DNA from: an uncultured bacterium
GTDB lineage: Bacteria > Bacillota_I > Bacilli_A > RF39 > UBA660
NCBI GenBank assembly: GCA_905215635.1
Contig: CAJMQX010000030.1
Coordinates: 1 to 7,400, forward strand
DNA: 7,400 bases
Direction: 5' to 3'
Shown here: positions 1 to 6,220 of the stretch, one piece after another
How positions within the stretch are numbered: the stretch's first letter is position 1
How the letters are laid out: each line of letters begins with the position of its first letter
Notes under the pieces: generated by a model
What the model was told of the DNA's origin: nothing
The model's input: only the letters and a program-made list of their open reading frames with translations
Databases searched by the model: none
Program-made: the position numbers and the translations under genes

Positions 1-971
1 ACTTGAGTTTCATTTCCTTCTCTAAAATCATTATTGCTCTTTAATAATAATTTTACATTTTCTCTTCCTTGAGCTAATTTTTCTCCCTTATAAGAATACC
101 AAGCTCCACTTTTTTCTATAATATTAGCTTCTGATGCTAAATCAACTAACTCTCCATTTTGAGATACACCTTCACCATACATGATATCTACACTAGCAGA
201 TTTAAATGGTGGAGCTACTTTATTTTTTACTACCTTAATATTAGTCTTATTACCAATTACATCAGTACCATTTTTAATTTGTTCCCCACGTCTAATATCA
301 AGTCTAACTGAAGAATAATACTTTAATGCTTTACCACCTGGAGTAGTTTCTGGATTACCAAACATAACTCCAACTTTCTCACGTAACTGATTAATAAATA
401 TTACAATAGTATTAGTCTTATTAATAGAACCAGATAATTTTCTTAATGCTTGGCTCATAAGTCTTGCTTGAAGCCCAACATGACTGTCTCCCATTTCTCC
501 ATCGATTTCTGCTTGAGGAACTAAAGCTGCTACTGAATCTATAACAATAATACTTACTGCTTCACTCTTAACTAAAGCATCACAAATCTCTAATGCTTGT
601 TCTCCAGTATCTGGCTGGCTAAGTAACAGTTCATCAATATTTACTCCTAAATTAGAAGCATATACTGGATCTAAAGAATGTTCTGCATCTATAAAAGCTG
701 CTCTTCCCCCCTCTTTTTGTACTTCTGCAATAGCATGAAGTGCAAAAGTAGTTTTACCAGAAGATTCTGGACCATATATTTCAATAATTCTTCCCTTAGG
801 ATATCCTCCTACTCCTAAAGCTATATCTAATGAAATAGAACCACTAGGAACAACATCAATTTCAATATCTTTCTGTTCTCCTAACTTCATTATTGCCCCT
901 TTACCAAATTGTTTCTCTATATCAGCCAAAACTTGAGCTAAGGCTTTATCTTTTTCTACTGACTTACTCAT
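1..971 (-). CDS. recA: Recombinase RecA, C-terminus cut off by window edge
   Basis: RecA is the cytoplasmic ATP-dependent strand-exchange protein of homologous recombination and the co-protease that triggers LexA cleavage. I translated 323 complete codons from the minus strand with no stop. Visible motifs are the Walker A loop GPESSGKTT (residues 67-75), catalytic Glu97 in DAEHSLDP, Walker B IIVIDS (141-146), the L1 region GEMGDSHVG (158-166), the L2 loop GNPETTPGG (205-213) and the late motif [16 protein letters not shown]. The sequence tracks Bacillus-type RecA closely. Family members are about 340-355 residues, so only the last few tens of residues of the C-terminal domain are missing. The ATG at 971-969 is preceded by GGAGG (complement of 977-981) with 5 nt spacing, which fixes the start. 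One mild oddity is Ser99 where EHALDP is usual. It has its own promoter and is separated from the upstream same-strand gene by a probable terminator. Confidence 0.98.
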   Translation of the reverse strand, partial: MSKSVEKDKALAQVLADIEKQFGKGAIMKLGEQKDIEIDVVPSGSISLDIALGVGGYPKGRIIEIYGPESSGKTTFALHAIAEVQKEGGRAAFIDAEHSLDPVYASNLGVNIDELLLSQPDTGEQALEICDALVKSEAVSIIVIDSVAALVPQAEIDGEMGDSHVGLQARLMSQALRKLSGSINKTNTIVIFINQLREKVGVMFGNPETTPGGKALKYYSSVRLDIRRGEQIKNGTDVIGNKTNIKVVKNKVAPPFKSASVDIMYGEGVSQNGELVDLASEANIIEKSGAWYSYKGEKLAQGRENVKLLLKSNNDFREGNETQ

Positions 972-997
972 TATTTCCTCCCTTACAGTACATTTAA

Positions 998-1026
998 ATT
1001 ATATAATGACTTTTTTTATTTGTCAA
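998..1026 (-). promoter_or_regulatory. Consensus sigma-A promoter of recA
   Basis: Read on the minus strand, TTGACA (complement of 1021-1026) is followed by a 17-nt spacer and TATAAT (complement of 998-1003). Both hexamers are perfect matches to the vegetative consensus at ideal spacing. Transcription would start near 991, giving a leader of roughly 20 nt that contains the GGAGG ribosome site. I see no clean GAAC-N4-GTTC LexA box over it. The closest is GAAC-N4-GTAT at 1036-1047, just upstream of the -35, with two mismatches in its second half. Confidence 0.85.
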
Positions 1027-1116
1027 TATAAATTCATACATTTGTTCTATTTTTTATTTTTTCTAATAAGTAACCCACTTTTTACCCTTAATATTCCTGG
1101 AATTATTAATATTAAA

Positions 1117-1145
1117 TTTATATATTGTCATAAGGCTATTGACAA
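1117..1145 (-). promoter_or_regulatory. Possible second, upstream recA promoter
   Basis: On the minus strand TTGTCA (complement of 1140-1145), a 17-nt spacer and TATAAA (complement of 1117-1122) each differ from consensus at one position. A transcript from here would have a recA leader of about 140 nt. Such matches are not rare in DNA this AT-rich, so it is a candidate only. Its -35 lies inside the dyad at 1124-1146. Confidence 0.4.
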
Positions 1146-1146
1146 T
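1124..1146. repeat. Inverted repeat ATTGTCA-N9-TGACAAT
   Basis: Two perfect 7-bp arms (1124-1130 and 1140-1146) flank a 9-bp centre. The spacing of about one and a half helical turns resembles a dimeric repressor operator. It has no T-tract on either side, so it is not a good terminator. One arm coincides with the -35 of the candidate upstream recA promoter. I do not recognise the regulator. Confidence 0.4.
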
Positions 1147-1203
1147 CTAATTGTATCATATCTATTCTTACTTTTAAAGTATTTTTAATAAAATTATTCA
1201 TGA

Positions 1204-1232
1204 AAATAACTACTATTTACTAGTAGTTATTT
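1204..1232 (-). terminator. Probable terminator of the minus-strand LtaS-like gene
   Basis: A perfect 12-bp stem (1204-1215 paired with 1221-1232) encloses a 5-nt loop. On the minus-strand transcript the stem begins within the last sense codons, and the TAG stop (1215-1213) opens the second arm. The stem ends in TTATTTT and is followed by an AT-rich stretch, but there is no long uninterrupted U-tract and the stem is AT-rich. Its place directly at the gene end, before the recA promoter, supports termination between the two genes. Confidence 0.55.
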
Positions 1233-3162
1233 CTAAGTCATCTATTAAATCATAAGTAATAATATTATTAGATATTTTTATTATTTCATCAGCATATTTA
1301 CTATTATCTTTAAGATAATCTTCTGATATTATTCCATTAATTAAGGTATATGCTTCATTATTTTTAGCACTATAGTATATTTTATCTGTAATATATGATC
1401 CATCTTTAAATACTACTATACCCTCTTCTTTATTTATATTCATTATATCTTTTCCTAAAGCATATTTATTATATATTCCTAGCATATTTCCTATTGTAAC
1501 TGATGTATCTATCATACCCATTGGTGTATCTTTAACTATTCCCTCATTCATATCTTTAGTCCATATTATATATGGTACTTTCTTACTAAGTTCATAGTCA
1601 TATTCATTAAACTCTTGATATTCAGGATCCTCTTTATCATATAATCTATTATTAACTATATCATAGTTATATAGGTATTCTAATTGTTTCTTTCCTAATC
1701 TAGCATCATGATCTCCATATATTACTATTACTGTATTATCAAGTAATCCTTCTTTATCCATATCTTGTATAAATTGTCCTATTGCCTCATCCATATAATT
1801 AACTGTCTTTATATATTTCCCTATTACTTGATTTTCTAAATAATCATTAGTAATAGTCTCTCCATCAATTACTTTACTAGTAATAACTTGATAATCACTA
1901 TATTCTGATGCTCCTCTCCAAGGTGTATGATTTGTTAGTGTAATAAGTGTTCCATAATATGGTTTTCCTAAGGTATTAATTTCTTTTATCATTGGTACTA
2001 CTTGTCTAAAGAATGATTTATCTGATAATCCTAATCCATATTCTTCATCTATTACAAAGCTATTTTTTGAATAGAATTTATCATATCCCATATTAAGATG
2101 CATTGTATCTCTATTCCAAAAGTCTCCAACATTTCCATGCATACTAAATACGTAATATCCCTTATCTTTTAACATATTCTGAATTGTTTTAAAATGGTTA
2201 TTATAATAATTTACAAAGACTGTTCCATTATTTGAAGGAAGTAAACTAGTAGCATATGTAAATTCACTATCACTACTAGTACCTACTCCTACTTGTGCAT
2301 AAAAGTTATTAAAGTATATTCCTTCTGATACTAGTTTATTTAAATTAGGAGTTACTTCTTCTCCATTAAATGATAATCCTAAGGTAAATGCTTGTAAGCT
2401 CTCAGCATGTATTGTTATAACATTCTTTCCTTCAAATATTCCTGTATATTTATTTACACTAGGCTTATTTCTATTTTCTTCATAATATTCTTTTGTCTCT
2501 TTTAAAGCTTTATCATATCCAAATAAATTATTTATTGAAGGTTTTAAGCTTTGTACTAAATCATCTACTTGATATATATATATTCCAAAGTTATCCGCTA
2601 CTAATACTCTATTCCATAATTTTATAAAACTACTAAATGCATAGTATGGTGGTAATGCACACCCTATTCCTAATGATACTATTCCTACTAATACTATCTT
2701 TTTAAAATTATCTTTAATATTCTTAAAAGTATTTTTCTTAATAACTAAATATAATCCAACAAATTCCCATAGATATATCCAATCAGTAGGTCTTAAGGCA
2801 AAATCTACTACTGCATCTCCTACATCTTTAACAAATACTGAAGTAGCTAATAAAGATATTGATACAAAAGAATTATAATAGTTATAGTATATTGAATTAA
2901 TAACACAACAAGCTACAGTTATTAGTGAGCTTATTCCAAAGTATAATTTCTTCTTCTTAACTAAAAAAGATAAACTAACTATAATTAAAAGAAAACCTAA
3001 ATCAAAGAATATTGATCTAACTACAAAATTACCTGATGTAAATAATCTAAGTAATATTGTATTAATTATATTAGCTATCACAAAGAATAATTCTATTCTA
3101 TAATCTTTCTTAATAGTATTCATTAATTTAACAACTTTCTCTTTCTTATTATTATTTTTCAT
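1213..3162 (-). CDS. LtaS-type lipoteichoic acid synthase-like membrane sulfatase-fold protein
   Basis: Predicted polytopic membrane enzyme of 649 residues, the length typical of LtaS (about 640-650). Five hydrophobic segments lie at about 23-41, 50-68, 73-92, 127-142 and 154-172. A linker follows, then an extracellular sulfatase-fold domain from about residue 237. Family hallmarks are Glu254 in IHAESLQ (metal), GVGTSSDSEF (292-301) at the nucleophile, FWNRD with Trp349 and Arg351, His412 in TLTNHTPW, and Asp484-His485 in YGDHDARLG. In LtaS the equivalent residues bind Mn and glycerol phosphate taken from phosphatidylglycerol. The position aligned to the catalytic Thr appears to be Ser296, with Thr295 beside it. 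I see no clear AxA signal-peptidase site after the last membrane segment. The start at 3162 has AAGGA (complement of 3173-3177) 10 nt upstream; Met14 has no ribosome site. It is transcribed divergently from a second LtaS-like gene. The exact polymer is inference. Confidence 0.88.
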   Translation of the reverse strand: MKNNNKKEKVVKLMNTIKKDYRIELFFVIANIINTILLRLFTSGNFVVRSIFFDLGFLLIIVSLSFLVKKKKLYFGISSLITVACCVINSIYYNYYNSFVSISLLATSVFVKDVGDAVVDFALRPTDWIYLWEFVGLYLVIKKNTFKNIKDNFKKIVLVGIVSLGIGCALPPYYAFSSFIKLWNRVLVADNFGIYIYQVDDLVQSLKPSINNLFGYDKALKETKEYYEENRNKPSVNKYTGIFEGKNVITIHAESLQAFTLGLSFNGEEVTPNLNKLVSEGIYFNNFYAQVGVGTSSDSEFTYATSLLPSNNGTVFVNYYNNHFKTIQNMLKDKGYYVFSMHGNVGDFWNRDTMHLNMGYDKFYSKNSFVIDEEYGLGLSDKSFFRQVVPMIKEINTLGKPYYGTLITLTNHTPWRGASEYSDYQVITSKVIDGETITNDYLENQVIGKYIKTVNYMDEAIGQFIQDMDKEGLLDNTVIVIYGDHDARLGKKQLEYLYNYDIVNNRLYDKEDPEYQEFNEYDYELSKKVPYIIWTKDMNEGIVKDTPMGMIDTSVTIGNMLGIYNKYALGKDIMNINKEEGIVVFKDGSYITDKIYYSAKNNEAYTLINGIISEDYLKDNSKYADEIIKISNNIITYDLIDDLEITTSK

Positions 3163-3195
3163 ATTATCTTTATCCTTTTCAAATATTCACTATAT

Positions 3196-3204
3196 ATTAT
3201 ACCA
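3196..3204 (-). promoter_or_regulatory. Extended -10 promoter of the minus-strand LtaS-like gene
   Basis: The minus strand reads TGGTATAAT (complement of 3196-3204), a TGnTATAAT extended -10. There is no good -35 at 17-18 nt, which is common for extended -10 promoters. Transcription would begin near 3189, leaving a leader of about 27 nt that includes the AAGGA ribosome site. Confidence 0.65.
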
Positions 3205-3216
3205 TATTTCGACAAA

Positions 3217-3236
3217 ATTTACTACTAATATTTACT
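3217..3236. repeat. Direct repeat ATTTACT in the divergent promoter region
   Basis: ATTTACT occurs at 3217-3223 and 3230-3236, a 13-bp period. The second copy covers the -35 of the plus-strand promoter, and both lie upstream of the minus-strand -10. Tandem hexamers are typical of OmpR-type response regulators such as WalR and PhoP, but those normally have an 11-bp period, so no regulator can be assigned. Confidence 0.3.
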
Positions 3237-3259
3237 TAACTTAAACTTTTTGCTATAAT
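3231..3259 (+). promoter_or_regulatory. Promoter of the plus-strand LtaS-like/glycosyltransferase/YfhO operon
   Basis: TTTACT (3231-3236), a 17-nt spacer and TATAAT (3254-3259) form a sigma-A-type promoter. The TGC directly before TATAAT gives an extended -10. Transcription would start near 3266, only about 14 nt before the ATG at 3280, so the leader is very short. Confidence 0.7.
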
Positions 3260-3269
3260 AATGACATAT

Positions 3270-3275
3270 GGTGAT
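3270..3275 (+). promoter_or_regulatory. Ribosome site GGTGAT deciding the start at 3280
   Basis: GGTGAT matches the downstream half of the anti-Shine-Dalgarno complement AAGGAGGTGATC and sits 4 nt before the ATG at 3280. An in-frame ATG at 3268 would overlap this site and lie about 2 nt from the predicted transcript start, so the later ATG is preferred. Confidence 0.6.
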
Positions 3276-3279
3276 TAAC

Positions 3280-5262
3280 ATGAAAGTATTAAAAAAAATA
3301 AATATAAATAAAGATGAAATAAAAGTTAAGTTAAGTAAATATTCAAGGACTATTTTAGATTTTCTACAAAAGCATATCTATATAATTTATATGGCTCTTC
3401 CATTTTTAGCTATGGATATTATTACTAGGATATTTGGTAAAGATATTAGTTTTTATAGTTTCTTTAAACTACCTCCCAATCTCTTTACTATTACTTGGAT
3501 TTTCTTATTTCTAGGTCTTACCCTAACTTTCAAAAAACGTATTGGTAGAATAATCTATTTCTTTACTTCAGTAATCTTTCTATTTATCTTTCTAACTAAT
3601 AACGTTTATTATTCTTTAACTAAAACTTATTTTGACTTTAACTTAGTAGAGTCTGCTTCTGAAGGAGCTCCCTATATAATAGATACTCTTAAGAATACTA
3701 ACTTCTTAGTATACTTATCTTTTATCTTTATAATTCTTCTAATTATTAAAGGTATTAAATCTATTCCTTATAAGACTAAGAATAATTATAAATCTATCTT
3801 CATAGTTCTTATCTCTTTCACTATTATTCATACTCTTATTCCAATAACTCTAGGTAAAGCTAATTCTGAACTAACTTGGTCTTCTTGGAGAAATCCTCGT
3901 AATGTCTACATTTCTTTTAATGATAATAATAAATCTATGAAAGTTAGTGGAATATATGAATATACTGTAAGAAATTTCTATATCACTTTCTTTAAAACAG
4001 AAAAGCAAGAAAACAGTGAAGATATTGAATTTCTAAATAATTCATTTGCTGATGATAGTAATAATCAAAATAAATATACTGGTATTTTTAAAGGTAAAAA
4101 CGTTATCTTTATCCAATTAGAAGGTCTAGATAACTGGCTTCTAACTGAAGAAACTACTCCTACTCTATACAACATGTTAAATAATTCTATTGTCTTTAAT
4201 AATCATTATTCTTATTATAATGGTGGTGGTTCTACTTTCAACTCAGAATTTGCTGTTAATACTGGTTTTATTACTCCACTATCATATACTCAAAATGCCT
4301 ATACTTTCAATAAGAATAATTTTCCATACTCTATGGCTCATCTATTTAAAAAAGAAGGCTATACCGTTAATGCTTTCCATATGAATACTGGAGAATATTA
4401 TTCACGAACTACTAACTATAAAAACTGGGGATATGATAACTATTATGGTCTTATCGACATTGAAAATTATAAAGATGAAACTTATCGTTTAGATCGTAAC
4501 TTAATCCTAAATGAAAAATTTAATAATCTAATCTTCCATACTGATGATCCTGATAATTTATTTGTAGATTACTTAATTACTTATTCTGGACACTTACCAT
4601 TTACTAATACTAAAGGTGTCTGCAAAATGCTATATGATGAAGATGTTGCTAAAAGCATCGAAGAAAATACTACCGAAACAAATGATGAAACATCAAAAGA
4701 AGTACCTACTCCTGAATTTGTTCAAATGTCTGAATTAGAATGTATAAAAAGACAAGCTAAAGAAACTGATTACATGTTTGAATTACTACTTCAAAACTTA
4801 GAAGAAAAAGGACTTATCGATAATACCATCTTAGTAGTATTCACAGACCATTATCTATATACTATTGAAGATAAATCTATTCTTGATAATTATAAAGATA
4901 CATCTAATAACCTAATTAATAAAACCCCATTCTTCATCTGGAGTAAAGATGGTAAAAGAACTAATATAAATAAAGTAACTTCCCAACTAAACATCTTACC
5001 TACCACTCTAAACCTATTTGGTATAAATTATAATTCTAACAATTATATCGGTAAAGATGCTCTAGATCCTAACTATGAAGGAATTGTCTTCTTTAGTGAT
5101 TATTCATGGTATGATGGATCTATCTATGTTGAAAATGGTGAAATTACCAACAATAAAAATGCTACTTATGAATATCTAGAAGAAAAGAACTATTACATAA
5201 GTCATCTTACTAAGAAAAATGATTTAGCTCTTAAATATAATTATTTTAAAAATCATAAATAA
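3280..5262 (+). CDS. Second LtaS-like membrane sulfatase-fold protein (divergent paralogue)
   Basis: 660 residues from the preferred ATG; an ATG at 3268 would add four. It has five hydrophobic segments at about 32-51, 67-84, 89-108, 140-158 and 171-189, then a linker and a sulfatase-fold domain from about residue 266. Active-site candidates are Glu281 in IQLEGLDNW (metal), Thr319 in GGGSTFNSEF (nucleophile), Arg376 in YYSR, His438 in YSGHLPF, and Asp523-His524 in FTDHYLY. The residue aligned with the LtaS substrate Trp is Tyr374, and the usual TSD after the nucleophile position is TFN, so substrate handling may differ from LtaS. A Glu/Thr-rich, low-complexity stretch at about 458-482 sits between the His438 and Asp523 motifs and looks like a surface loop insertion. 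It could be an LTA synthase, an LtaP-like primase, or a transferase putting phosphoglycerol on another glycan. It is the first gene of an operon with the glycosyltransferase 14 nt downstream. Confidence 0.82.
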   Translation: MKVLKKININKDEIKVKLSKYSRTILDFLQKHIYIIYMALPFLAMDIITRIFGKDISFYSFFKLPPNLFTITWIFLFLGLTLTFKKRIGRIIYFFTSVIFLFIFLTNNVYYSLTKTYFDFNLVESASEGAPYIIDTLKNTNFLVYLSFIFIILLIIKGIKSIPYKTKNNYKSIFIVLISFTIIHTLIPITLGKANSELTWSSWRNPRNVYISFNDNNKSMKVSGIYEYTVRNFYITFFKTEKQENSEDIEFLNNSFADDSNNQNKYTGIFKGKNVIFIQLEGLDNWLLTEETTPTLYNMLNNSIVFNNHYSYYNGGGSTFNSEFAVNTGFITPLSYTQNAYTFNKNNFPYSMAHLFKKEGYTVNAFHMNTGEYYSRTTNYKNWGYDNYYGLIDIENYKDETYRLDRNLILNEKFNNLIFHTDDPDNLFVDYLITYSGHLPFTNTKGVCKMLYDEDVAKSIEENTTETNDETSKEVPTPEFVQMSELECIKRQAKETDYMFELLLQNLEEKGLIDNTILVVFTDHYLYTIEDKSILDNYKDTSNNLINKTPFFIWSKDGKRTNINKVTSQLNILPTTLNLFGINYNSNNYIGKDALDPNYEGIVFFSDYSWYDGSIYVENGEITNNKNATYEYLEEKNYYISHLTKKNDLALKYNYFKNHK

Positions 5263-5271
5263 AGGATGTGA
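5262..5271 (+). promoter_or_regulatory. Ribosome site AAGGATGTGA deciding the start at 5277
   Basis: AAGGATGTGA matches AAGGAGGTGA at nine of ten positions and lies 5 nt before the ATG at 5277. A GTG at 5268 in the same frame falls inside this site and cannot use it, so the extra three residues MNC should be dropped. The site begins on the last base of the preceding stop codon, which favours coupled translation. Confidence 0.75.
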
Positions 5272-5276
5272 ATTGT

Positions 5277-6218
5277 ATGAAAAAAATAAGTATTATTGTT
5301 CCTTGTTATAATGAAGAACAAGCTATTCCCTATTTCTATAAAGAAATAACTAAAGTTGCTGAAGGTATGAAATATGACTTTGAATTCATCTTTGTAAATG
5401 ATGGTTCAAAAGACAAAACTATAAGTGTTATTAAAGAATACACTGAAAAAGATAAAAGAGTTAAATATATTAATTTTTCAAGAAATTTTGGAAAAGAAGC
5501 TGCTATGTATGCTGGTCTTGATTTATCTACTGGTGATTATGTTGCCATTATGGATGCAGATTTACAAGATCCTCCCGCTCTTCTTCCTGAAATGGTTAGT
5601 ATCTTAGAAGATAAAGATAGTGATTATGATAGTGTTGGTACTAGAAGAGTAACTCGTAAAGGAGAACCTCCAATAAGAAGTTTCTTTGCTAGAATGTTCT
5701 ACAAAATTATCAATAAGATGTCTAAAATTGAAATGGTTGATGGTGCTAGAGATTTTCGCCTAATGAAAAGACAAGTTGTAAATTCTATTCTTGAATTAAA
5801 AGAATATAATCGTTATTCTAAAGGTTTATTTGAATTTGTTGGCTATAACACTAAATGGCTTGAATTTGAAAATATTGAACGCGTTGCCGGTGAAACTAAA
5901 TGGTCTTTCTGGAAACTATTTATCTATGCCATTGAAGGTATCGTTGCCTTCTCTACTGCTCCATTAGCTATTGCTTCTATCGCTGGATTTCTATTCTGTT
6001 TAGTATCATTTATCATGATTATTGTTATAATTGTTAAAACCCTAGCATTCGGAGACCCTACTACTGGCTGGCCAAGCCTAGTATGTATCATCTTCTTCGT
6101 AAGTGGTGTCCAATTATTCTGCCTAGGTATTACTAGCGAATACTTATCAAAAACATACCTAGAAACTAAAAAAAGACCAATCTACATCATTAAAGATACT
6201 AATATGGAGCAAAAATAA
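5277..6218 (+). CDS. CsbB/GtrB-type family 2 glycosyltransferase with two membrane segments
   Basis: 313 residues from the ATG at 5277, normal for the DPM1-like CsbB/GtrB/YkcC group. These enzymes transfer a sugar from a nucleotide donor to undecaprenyl phosphate at the cytoplasmic face. The GT-A domain shows VPCYNEE (8-14), NDGSKDKT (41-48), the metal-binding DADLQDPP (Asp93, Asp95), GTRR with KGEPP, DGARDFRLM (155-163) and RYSKGLFEFVGY. The amphipathic GETKWS segment starts at 205. Two membrane helices follow at about 228-254 and 265-286, then the usual short basic tail KKRPIY. The usual GEYLGK at the end of TM2 reads SEYLSK here. All expected parts are present. In Bacillus subtilis, CsbB supplies C55-P-GlcNAc for lipoteichoic acid glycosylation together with YfhO, and a YfhO-family gene starts 2 nt downstream here. 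The sugar itself cannot be read from sequence. Translation probably couples to both neighbours. Confidence 0.93.
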   Translation: MKKISIIVPCYNEEQAIPYFYKEITKVAEGMKYDFEFIFVNDGSKDKTISVIKEYTEKDKRVKYINFSRNFGKEAAMYAGLDLSTGDYVAIMDADLQDPPALLPEMVSILEDKDSDYDSVGTRRVTRKGEPPIRSFFARMFYKIINKMSKIEMVDGARDFRLMKRQVVNSILELKEYNRYSKGLFEFVGYNTKWLEFENIERVAGETKWSFWKLFIYAIEGIVAFSTAPLAIASIAGFLFCLVSFIMIIVIIVKTLAFGDPTTGWPSLVCIIFFVSGVQLFCLGITSEYLSKTYLETKKRPIYIIKDTNMEQK

Positions 6219-6220
6219 AT

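Noticed and set aside
1036..1047. LexA/SOS box next to the recA promoter
   Set aside because: On the minus strand it reads GAAC-N4-GTAT, with two of four bases wrong in the second half and loss of symmetry. This is too weak to annotate, although its position just upstream of the -35 is suggestive.
1093..1105. Short dyad ATTCC-T-GGAAT in the recA upstream region
   Set aside because: It is only 5 bp per arm and the flanks do not pair; expected by chance.
1006..1188. 60-codon plus-strand open frame between recA and the LtaS-like gene
   Set aside because: It lies over the minus-strand recA promoters, has no ribosome site, and its Phe/Ile/Leu-rich product is what AT-rich non-coding DNA yields by chance.
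4190..4384. 64-codon open frame inside the second LtaS-like gene
   Set aside because: It is out of frame within a well-supported gene, has no ribosome site, and encodes a low-complexity Ile/Leu run.
1213..5262. True sulfatases (sulfate ester hydrolases)
   Set aside because: They share the sulfatase fold, but the five N-terminal membrane helices, the LtaS-type motifs and the lack of the Cys/Ser-X-Pro-X-Arg formylglycine signature point to phosphoglycerol-type transferases.
5425..5607. 60-codon open frame inside the glycosyltransferase gene
   Set aside because: It overlaps the conserved NDGS-to-DADLQDPP coding stretch in another frame and has no start signals of its own.
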